A stretch of DNA of 64,000 bases from Desertimonas sp963732335 (lineage in GTDB: Bacteria; Actinomycetota; Acidimicrobiia; Acidimicrobiales; Ilumatobacteraceae), in NCBI GenBank assembly GCA_963732335.1, contig CAVSZO010000005.1, positions 124,001-188,000 on the forward strand, written 5' to 3'. The notes beneath the pieces were generated by a model that worked only from the letters and a program-made list of their open reading frames with translations, was not told the DNA's origin and ran no database searches. The position numbers and the translations under genes were made by a program. This document shows positions 42,419 to 50,049 of this stretch, piece after piece. Position 1 is the stretch's first letter. Each line of letters starts with the position of its first letter.

Positions 42419-43584
42419 TCACCGGAGGTGGAACGAGTCGATGAACTCGGCGGCGGCGTCGGGGGACGACTCGCCGCCATCGGCGTAGGCGATGCGGTAC
42501 AGCTGGCCGCCGGCGCGGACGAGTAGCACCTCGGTGGTGTCGCCCGATGTGTCGCTGTCGGCATCGGCCAGGGTGAACCGAGCACCCGGCGCGCCGTCGA
42601 CCGACGTCAACGTCGACTGCAGCACGGTGCCGCCACCGCGCTCGGCATCGAGCGCCGCGGCGCCGGCCGGTGACCACTCGAACGCCGTGGGCAACTCGGT
42701 GACGCGCACGCTCAGCGTGTCGTCGCCGACGACGCTGAGGTACTCGGCGTAGGCGAACCCATCCTCTGACGAGGCCCGCAACGAGACATCGGCTCCGTCG
42801 GGAAAGCGAACCAACCAGCGGCCGTCGAACGACACCGTGGCCCCCGCAGGGACGGTCGTCGTCGTCGGCCGGCGATCGTGGTGGTGGCTGCCGGCGTCGT
42901 TGTGGTCGGCGACGTCGTCGTGGTCGCTGTCGTCGACTGCCGTCGGTAGTGCGTCGACGTCGTGGTCGTCGTCGGTCGTGGTGGTCGTCGGCGCCGGGAA
43001 CGGGTCGATCATCACGGCGTACGACTCGACGAACGATCGTCCGCGATCGCCGTCGTCGCCGCCGACGTCGGTGTAGAAGACGTAGCTCACGTCGTTGGGG
43101 CGGACGACGGCGGCGCCATAGAGCACGGCACGCCTCCCGTCGGCGAGCGTGATGCGGGCGATGAAGTAGGCGGCGGGGAACGGTCCGAGGCGAGTCTGCG
43201 TGTTGGCGAGGACTTCGATCTCGTCGCCGGATGCGTCGAGGAACAGCAGCACTCGTTCGGCGGGGGTTGCCCCAGCCGCAGCGCCGAACGCCGTCGGCGC
43301 CAGGACACTCAGCGTCTCGGTGTCCTCCTCGACGCCGGTGAGGTAGCTCTTGGATACTCCGTCGGGATCAGTGACGACGACCGGTGCAGCCGTGAACCGC
43401 ACTTCGAGAGCCGCCGCCCGGCAGGGTGAAGATGCCACTCGGGCGGCAGCGGCACCGTCGTCGACGGAGGTGGCGTCGACGCCGCGGCGTCGAAGGCGCC
43501 AACCATCAGCACGACGGCGACGGCAACGGTAAGGACGGCGCCGGCACGGGCTCTCGGCGATGCGCAACACGGCGGCCGAGTCAA
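42419..43584 (-). CDS. Secreted protein of unknown function (frameshifts)
   Basis: About 385 residues. A signal peptide (AGAVLTVAVAVVLMVGAFDA) is followed by Pro/Thr-rich sequence. A beta-rich domain follows (LEVRFTAAPVVVTDPDGVSK, LSVLAPTAFGAAAGAT), then an unusual linker of Asp, His and Thr, then a second domain repeating the same themes (VSFDGRWLVRFPDGADVSLR, LYRIAYADGGESSPDAAAEF). The frame changes near 43415. The frame given begins at TTG 43584, but GTG 43570 with another small shift gives a better start (VLRIAESP). In the neighbouring frame the linker is Thr-rich, so two compensating indels may distort it. No family is recognised. Confidence 0.6.
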
Positions 43585-44690
43585 TCACTCCTGGGCATTC
43601 AACGGTGGGCGCCTGCCGCGGGCCTCGAGGATCAGATGCTTGGCGGCCCCCACGAGCGGCGTGGCAACGAGAGCGCCGGGAATGCCGGCCACGGCGCCAC
43701 CGATCAGGGCGGCGACCATCGTCGTCGGCGCCGTCAGATCGACCGATCTTCCGATCGACGGCCGGCTGGATGACATGGTTCTCGATCGTCATGTAGGCCA
43801 CGAACAGGGCGCCGGCGATGATCGCCGTCGGGACGCTCTCGGTGAGGGCCAGGGCGACGAAAACGACGCCCCCGAGGGCGCCGCCGACCTGCGGGATGAG
43901 ATCCGTCAGCATCGCCCACACCGCGGCGAGCGGCGCCAGGGGCACACCGAGGACGAGCCCGACGGCGAGCACGAACAACCCCATCATCCCGGCGACGGTC
44001 AGCGAGCCGCCGACGTAGCGGCCGAGCGTGTCGTAGACCACCCGTCCGACCTCGTCGGCCTGCGCCCGGCGCTGAGGGCCGAGCAGGCGGCGGAAGCGAC
44101 CGGCGAGGTTCTCGCCGTCGATGAGCACGGCCACGGCGACGATGGCCACGATGGCGACGCTGACGACACCGCTGAGCAGCGATCGCGCCGTCTCCTCGAT
44201 TCGTTCGTCGGTGAACTGTTCGGGGAGGTCGGCGACCCATTCCTCGGCTCGTTGCACGAGGTCCTGGTCGCGAATCCACCCGCCGACCAGGGGCAGCCGC
44301 TCGAGTTCGCCGACCGTCTCGGGGAACCGCTCGGAGAACTGCTGGACCTCGGCGACGGCGCGTGGAGCGAGGACCGTGACGACGACGACGGCGATCGCCG
44401 CCACGGCCGCGCCGACGCCGACGACGACCACGCCACGGCGGAGGTGTGTTCGTGCGGACCAGGGCGGTGACGACCGCATCGAGGGCGAGGGCGATCAGCA
44501 CACCGAGGCCGATCCGCGTCAGCATCACCGACGAGTTGCGCAGCACGGAGAGAACGGCGAGGACGATCAGCACGGCGGCGATCACGGCGAGCATCGTCGA
44601 GCCGTCGAGCCGGAAGCGCGGCGCGAATCGGGCGAGGGGCGACCGCTCGATCGCCAGCGGCGAATCACCGCTGTCGGCAGCGCTGCTCAC
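43585..44690 (-). CDS. AI-2E family (PerM/TqsA-like) membrane permease (two frameshifts)
   Basis: About 368 residues with seven or eight membrane helices. Family features: an N-terminal helix pair (VIAAVLIVLAVLSVLRNSS, LTRIGLGVLIALALDAVVTA), a central soluble helical stretch (VQQFSERFPETVGELERLPL), GRYVGGSLTVAGMMGLFVLA, GVPLAPLAAVWAMLTDLIPQ and NHVIQPAVDRKIG. Frames change near 44455 and 43745, each fitting one extra base. Members have been linked to export of autoinducer-2 and to Na+/H+ exchange; the substrate here is unknown. A second, divergent family member starts 118 bases away. Confidence 0.85.
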
Positions 44691-44807
44691 ACGGCGATGA
44701 TGCCATGCGTCCTGCCGGCGTCTGCGGGATGCTCGCCATCCACGAACGCCGGCGAAGCCATCACTACCGTGCGTCCATGGCCTGTGCCCGCCGGTCGGAG
44801 GGCGTCG

Positions 44808-45890
44808 ATGAGTGACGGCTCCACTGGCACCACGGCACGTCCCCCTGCCCGCCTCGTCCGCTTCACGCCGAGCGCGGCACTGCTCGTCACGGCGGGGGTG
44901 TTCATCGCCTTCGTGCTTCGCAACGCCTTCGTCGCCGCCCACCAGATCGTCGGATGGATCGTTGCGTGCGCGCTCGTCGCCCTGCTCATCGATCCCGTGG
45001 TCAACCTGCTCGACCGTCGTCTCCCGCGGGTGCTGAGCGTCGTCGTGGTGGTCGTCACGATGATCGCCGTCGTCGTCGGCATCGTCGCCGGACTCGCACG
45101 TGAGCTGCTCGCATCGCTCGACGACCTCGAGGAGGCTGCACCCCAGCGCGGCGCGCGGGCTCGAGGAGCGCTACGACTGGGCCGCCGACGTCGATGTCAC
45201 GACGCGAGTCGCCGACCTCGTCGAGCGGATCAACGAGGCGGTGCGCAGTGAGACGATCGACCGTGCCTTCGGCAGGCTGCCGACGTTCCTCGTGACGGGC
45301 GTGCTGATGCTGTTCCTGCTCGCCTTCGGCCGGCGCTACGTGCTCGGCATGCTCGGCCTGTTCGACGACCTCGAGCGCCGGCGGGTCGTCCGCCGCGTCC
45401 TGTTCCTCGGGGCTCGCCGTGGCCGTACCTACATCCTGTTCACGCTGGCCCACTCGTTGATCAACGGGCTGATCTTCGGCATCGCGTGCTGGCTGCTCGA
45501 CCTTCCCGCTCCGGTCAGTCTCGGGTTCGCCGTCGCGGTGATGACGGCGATCCCGCTGATCGGAACGATCATCGGTGGCGTTCCCGCCCTGCTGCTGGCG
45601 TTCGGCTCGAGCACGTGGCCGGTCGGCGTCACCGTGCTCGCCCTGCTCGTCACGTTGCAGGCCGTCGAGGTGCTCGTCGTGCGACCCTTCGTCGACTCAC
45701 GTTCGGTGCGGGTCGGCACGACGGTGGCGCTCGTCGTCGCCCTCGTTGCCTTCGACCTGTATGGCGTCGGCGCCGCGGCGTGTGCCGTCGCCCTCGCGGC
45801 GATCGGACTCGCCGCGCTGGATGTCTATGGGGCGAGCCGCGACGAGGAGTTCGCCGTTTCCAACCCGAGCCCTAGTCTCGCCGGTGGTGA
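44808..45890 (+). CDS. AI-2E family membrane permease, second copy (frameshift; end uncertain)
   Basis: About 355 residues from ATG 44808. The N-terminal helices (SAALLVTAGVFIAFVLRNAF, LVALLIDPVVNLLDRRLPRV) run into a shift near 45143, fitting one extra base. The remainder has ARGLEERYDWAADVDVTTRV, TYILFTLAHSLINGLIFGIA, VAVMTAIPLIGTIIGGVPAL and EVLVVRPFVDSRSVRVG. The open frame continues past the next gene's start. A TAG at 45873 or TGA at 45888 in the next frame is the likely true stop. It is divergent from the first AI-2E gene, with which it shares the layout but little close identity. Confidence 0.82.
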
Positions 45891-46333
45891 AGCCAGCGCG
45901 CCGCATCGCAGTCGTCGTTGCCGCCGGGTGCGTCGTTGCGACCGGATGTGCCAACGATGGACCCACTTCAGTGCAGGCCGGTCAACCGTCCGAATCGACC
46001 GCTTCGACGTCGCGATCGGCGGGATCGACGGGATCGGTCGAGGATTCCGTTGCGCCGACGCAGACGGTCACCGTGCAGGCGATCGACAACACGTTTCGAC
46101 CTGATCGCATCGAGGTCGCTCCGGGCACCGAGGTCGTGTGGGTCAACCGGGGCCGCAACGATCATGATCTCTTCGCCGATCTCGGCTTCGGTGTCACGGC
46201 CGCCGAGTTCAAGCCCGGCGACGAGTACAGGCACGTGTTCACGGAGCCGGGCGAGTACCCGTACTACTGCACGATCCATGGAACCCCCGACGTCGGCATG
46301 ATCGGCACCGTCGTGGTCACGGACACGGCGTGA
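45887..46333 (+). CDS. Cupredoxin-domain lipoprotein (type 1 copper protein)
   Basis: A 148-residue exported lipoprotein from GTG 45887 (eight bases after TAGTCT; GTG 45884 is the alternative). The lipobox region is VVATGCANDG. A Ser/Thr linker leads to a plastocyanin/azurin-like domain: VTVQAIDNTFRPDRIEVAPG, VVWVNRGRNDHDLFADLGFG (first His ligand) and GEYPYYCTIHGTPDVGMIGT (Cys, His and Met ligands). All four type 1 copper ligands are present. It probably carries electrons outside the membrane; its partner oxidase or reductase is not in the window. Confidence 0.9.
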   Translation: MKPARRIAVVVAAGCVVATGCANDGPTSVQAGQPSESTASTSRSAGSTGSVEDSVAPTQTVTVQAIDNTFRPDRIEVAPGTEVVWVNRGRNDHDLFADLGFGVTAAEFKPGDEYRHVFTEPGEYPYYCTIHGTPDVGMIGTVVVTDTA

Positions 46334-46363
46334 CGATCGCCGCCGCCTAGAGTCTCGACATCC

Positions 46364-47763
46364 GTGAGCCCTCGCACCCGGAATCTCGTGGCCCTCGCCG
46401 GAGTGCTGGCCACCGTCGCACCATTCACCGTCGCCTCGGCGGCCGACAGCGACCGTGCCCGGCGACCGTCCGGGCAGCGCAGGCGGTGACACGATCGAGG
46501 TGCCGGGCGACCACGAGACGATCCAGGATGCTGTCGACGCCGCGGCACCCGGCGACCTCATCCTCATCTCGCCCGGCGTGTACCACGAGGCCGTCAACGT
46601 GGTGACTCCCGAGCTGACGATCCGCGGCCTCGATCGCAACGAGGTGATCCTCGACGGTGAGTTCCAGCTCGACAACGGAATCCGCGTGCTCGGTGCCGGT
46701 GGCGTGGCGATCGAGAACATGACGGCCCGCAACTACACGTTCAACGGCTTCTTCTGGACCGGGGTCGACGGGTATCGCGGCTCGTACCTCACCGCCTACC
46801 GCAACGGCGACTACGGGATCTACGCCTTCGACTCGGTGAACGGCCTGTTCGAGCACTCCTACGCCGCCGGCAGCCCCGACGCCGGCTTCTACATCGGGCA
46901 GTGCTACCCGTGCGACGCCGTGATCGACGACGTCCACGCCGAGCACAACGGTCTCGGCTACTCGGGTACCAACTCCGGCGGCAACCTGCTGATCGTCAAC
47001 TCGCGCTTCAACAACAACCGCGCCGGGATCGTGCCCAACTCCGGCAGCTACGAGCTGTGCTACCCGCAGCGTGAGACGACGATCGTCGGCAACCTCGTGT
47101 ACTCCAACAACCAACCGGACACGCCGGCCATCGACGACGCCATCCTGGCGATGGGCAACGGCATCGCTCGTCTCCGGAGGCGTCGGCAACACGATCTCGC
47201 GCAACCGCGTGTGGGACCACGACGTGACTGGCATCGGCCTCGTGCCGTTCCCCGAGGAGCAGGCCCTCGACGACCAGCCGAGCCAGCGAGGAGTGGGACA
47301 CTCCGTGCGCCGAGACGAAGGACGACCCGGTGAGCTCGGCGCCGCCCGAGCTGCTGCTGTGGGATCGCATACGAGAACGTCGTCACCGACAATGTCGTCG
47401 AGGACAGCCGGCTCGCCGACATCGCCGTCGGCCGATCCGTGTCCGACGCCGGCACGAGCCTCGGCAACTGCTTCGCCGGCAACACGTTTACCACGTCTGC
47501 GCCGACCGATCTCGAGACGTTGGCGCCGTGCGACGGCGAGGGTGAGGGCGACTGGACTGCCGGCGCCCTCGACCTCGGTGCCTCTGGTCGCCGCCGCCGA
47601 GGACGTCCCGCCGAGCGTCGACTACGAGATCGCCGAGCTTCCCGAGCTGGAGGAATTCGAGAACATGCCAGACGCCGCGGCGGCACCGGCCGCGCCGGCC
47701 ACGGACATGCCTCCGGCCGTCGACGTCGACGCCATCGCCGTCCCCGACGCGCCGACGGAGTGA
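46364..47763 (+). CDS. Secreted right-handed beta-helix protein (five frameshifts)
   Basis: About 465 residues after correction. GTG 46364 (ten bases after TAGAGT) gives a signal peptide (LVALAGVLATVAPFTVASAA). A PbH1 right-handed beta-helix follows, starting DTIEVPGDHETIQDAVDAAA and PGDLILISPGVYHEAVNV, with repeats such as GIRVLGAGGVAIENMTARNY, YLTAYRNGDYGIYAFDSVNG and NLLIVNSRFNNNRAGIVPNS. The tail is acidic and Ala/Pro-rich. Breaks near 46475, 47165, 47285, 47370 and 47580 each fit one extra base. NosD, pectate-lyase-like and carbohydrate-binding proteins share this fold. It lies 30 bases after the cupredoxin gene, so a joint extracellular role is possible. Confidence 0.8.
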
Positions 47764-48368
47764 TCGCCGCTCGGGCGGCCGTCGTCGCCATCGCTCTGGC
47801 GGTGGCAGCCACCCCGGCCGGATCGACGTGAACCTCGAATCCCGCGCCAAATCCACTCTGTACGCCCTGGCGTGCAGTTTTCTGGCGCTCCTCACCCTTC
47901 CGTGGGTCCACTGCAGGCGCCGGTCAGGCGTGTCGGCTCCGGAAGCGGCGGTTCTGGTCGTCGACGCCGGAACTGCGAGCGCAAACAGCACAGACCTGAG
48001 CTCTCCTCACGGTTCCGTGGGTCCGACCGCTCGCTGTGCCATGGTTGTGTTGCTCCAGAAGGCGGGGCGGATCGTGCCGTCGCTGCCGGTCGACGACGAG
48101 ATGCGGTTGTGCGTGCTATCGACGCGACTCGCATCGCGTCGTGGCGTCGGCGGCTCGGATGTTCCGCGGACCGTGTGTGCAGCTGACACTCCAATGGCCA
48201 GCACGACCATCCTCGCGACCGTCGCGACGGCTGTTCGTGCTGCTTCCAGAGCTCGACAACTCTGACGCAGCGACGCGATTGAACCCACGGATGAGTGAGG
48301 AGAGGCAGTTTCTGCACGCTGGAGAGCTTTGTGCGTGAAATCGTGCGAGATGGCGACGTGTTTGGGCG
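47764..48368. other. 605-base stretch without a recognised gene, rich in inverted repeats
   Basis: Lies between the ends of the convergent beta-helix and holB genes. Open frames exist (for example 47828-48265 on the plus strand) but their translations have no recognisable domain and unusual composition. The stretch is less GC-rich than its surroundings and holds three copies of a ctcctcac-nnn-tccgtgggt motif (see the repeat entry). I see no tRNA-like fold or integrase. It may be a decayed or non-autonomous mobile element. Confidence 0.5.
47871..48318. repeat. Possible 450-base element with degenerate terminal inverted repeats
   Basis: The left end (47871-47908) reads cgtgcagttttctggcg, then ctcctcacccttccgtgggt. 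The right end (48281-48318), read in reverse complement, gives cgtgcagaaactgcctctcc, then tcactcatccgtgggttc. The two align over about 38 bases. A third copy, in the same orientation as the left, is at 48003-48024. Such structure fits a MITE-like or palindromic intergenic repeat. No flanking target duplication was identified. Confidence 0.5.
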
Positions 48369-49439
48369 TCAGCGGGGTGGGAGCGCCGGCAGCGACCACA
48401 GCAACGACTGCAGCATCAACGTCTCGTTGGGGTTGTGCTCGAACGACTCGATCGTGGCGTGGATGCGATGGACCGCGGCGATGACGGCGTCGTCGTGCGC
48501 CGCCGTCCCGTCGACCAGAGCGTCGCGGTAGCTGGCGGCGATCGCCGCCAAACCGCTGCGTAGCTCGTCGGTGCGGTGCCGGCGGAGCTCACGCTTGTGT
48601 CTCGCCTCGATGGCCGCGCGGCCGCTGCCGCGACTGCCGAGGCGCTGCTCGCGCTCCTCGAGCTCGGCGATCTCCCGGGCCTGACGGTCGGCCAGCGGTG
48701 CTGCCGCCGCCTCGATGCGCGCCAGCAGGTCGCTGGTCGCGGCGACGACCGTCGCTCCGGTCCCGTCGAGTGTGCGCGGCAGCTCGGCGAAGGCCCGGCG
48801 CCGTTCGGCGAACTGCGGATCGGCGGCGAGCAACCGAGCCCGGGTGAGGTCGCCGCCAGCAGCGACCGCCGCCTGCTCAGCCTGGTCGGGATCCGTACCC
48901 TCGGCGACGAGCCGTGCCTCGAGTGCCGGAACGGCGATCGGTCCGAACTCGACACGAACACACCGCGACGCGATCGTCACGAGGTCGACGGGCACGAAGT
49001 CGGCGACGACGATGAAGTGGGTCGACGCCGGCGGCTCCTCGATCGTCTTCAACAGGCGTCCAGCACCGACGGCGTTGAGCAGGTGGAACTCGTGGAGGAT
49101 CAGCACCTTGCGATCGCCCTCGACCGGCGAGAGGGCGGCTTGGCGGACGATCTCGGCGGCCTGCTCGGCAGAGATCGCCGGACCGACGCGGACCACCTCG
49201 CGGACGTCGGGGTGCTCACCGGCCAGCGCCAACCTCGCGTCGCGCGTGCCCGACTCCTCACCGCCGGTGAGCAACAGGGCGGCGAACGCCCGGGCCGCCT
49301 CGTCCTTCGTCGAGCCGGGCGGCCCGACGAACAGGTAGGCGTGCACCGGCGACGCGGCGGCACGCCGGAGCGCATCGACGGCACGGTCCTGTCCGACAAC
49401 GTCGGCCCAGATCGAACCTCGGTCAGGCACGGACGTCAT
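48369..49439 (-). CDS. holB: DNA polymerase III delta' subunit
   Basis: Clamp-loader subunit of about 356 residues. Motifs: IWADVVGQDRAVDALRRAAA, VHAYLFVGPPGSTKDEAARA (a P-loop lacking the Lys-Thr of active ATPases, normal for delta'), VLILHEFHLLNAVGAGRLLK and TIEEPPASTHFIVVADF (the S-R-C follows in IASRCVRVEFGP). The C-terminal helical part includes an Arg/Glu-rich segment. Start ATG 49439 or GTG 49430 overlaps the tmk stop. The order topA-tmk-holB on one strand places it in a replication-linked operon. Confidence 0.88.
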   Translation of the reverse strand: MTSVPDRGSIWADVVGQDRAVDALRRAAASPVHAYLFVGPPGSTKDEAARAFAALLLTGGEESGTRDARLALAGEHPDVREVVRVGPAISAEQAAEIVRQAALSPVEGDRKVLILHEFHLLNAVGAGRLLKTIEEPPASTHFIVVADFVPVDLVTIASRCVRVEFGPIAVPALEARLVAEGTDPDQAEQAAVAAGGDLTRARLLAADPQFAERRRAFAELPRTLDGTGATVVAATSDLLARIEAAAAPLADRQAREIAELEEREQRLGSRGSGRAAIEARHKRELRRHRTDELRSGLAAIAASYRDALVDGTAAHDDAVIAAVHRIHATIESFEHNPNETLMLQSLLWSLPALPPR

Positions 49440-50049
49440 CAATGGTGATCCGCTGCCGCACGGCATCGAGCACCAACGCGGCGACCTCATCCTTGGTGCC
49501 CTCCGAGGAGACGACGATCCAGTTTCGTGGATCGCTGGCGGCCAGCTGGCGGTAACCGTCGAGGACACGTTCGTGGAACGCATCGCCGGCGCGCTCGAAG
49601 CGGTCGAGCTGGCGCCCGTTGAGGCGGTCGGCGACGACGTCGGGGTGGGCCTCGATGAACACCACGAGCGACGGCCACACGCCCTGCACCGCCCAGTCGT
49701 TGATGCGGCGCAGCTCGGCGAGGTCGAGCTGGCGGCCGTAGCCCTGGTAGGCGAGCGTCGAGTACACGCTGCGATCGCTGACGACGGATCGACCGGCACG
49801 CAACGCCGGAAGGACGACCTCGGCGATGTGCTGGGCGCGGTCGGCGGCGGCGATCAGTGCCTCGGCGCGAGCATCGAGCTCGATGACGTCGTTGTCGTGA
49901 AGGATCTGGCGCAACCGTGTGCCGATCGCCGTGCCGCCGGTCTCCTGGGTGAGTACGGCGCCCAGCGACTCGGCCAGCAACGCCGCCTGGGTGCTCTTGC
50001 CGCTTCCCTCGGCACCCTCCAGAGCGATGTAGGGCGGCAGCGTCGTCAC
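49423..50049 (-). CDS. tmk: Thymidylate kinase
   Basis: dTMP kinase of 208 residues. P-loop YIALEGAEGSGKSTQAALLA, the D-R-x motif region VVSDRSVYSTLAYQGYGRQL (dTMP binding), and lid region DRLNGRQLDRFERAGDAFHE (an LID with Arg, as in the type II enzymes, would be checked by alignment). Length is normal. ATG overlaps the topA stop by four bases (50046-50049) and its stop overlaps holB, so topA, tmk and holB are translationally coupled. Confidence 0.94.
   Translation of the reverse strand: MTTLPPYIALEGAEGSGKSTQAALLAESLGAVLTQETGGTAIGTRLRQILHDNDVIELDARAEALIAAADRAQHIAEVVLPALRAGRSVVSDRSVYSTLAYQGYGRQLDLAELRRINDWAVQGVWPSLVVFIEAHPDVVADRLNGRQLDRFERAGDAFHERVLDGYRQLAASDPRNWIVVSSEGTKDEVAALVLDAVRQRITIDDVRA

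Noticed and set aside
42419..44479. A single 686-residue minus-strand protein
   Set aside because: The frame joins the AI-2E permease middle to the secreted protein by chance through frameshifts. Family ends and a signal peptide show two genes.
47828..48265. A 145-residue plus-strand protein in the repeat-rich gap
   Set aside because: The frame crosses the repeat motifs and has no domain or clear ribosome-binding site. Support is too weak for a gene call.
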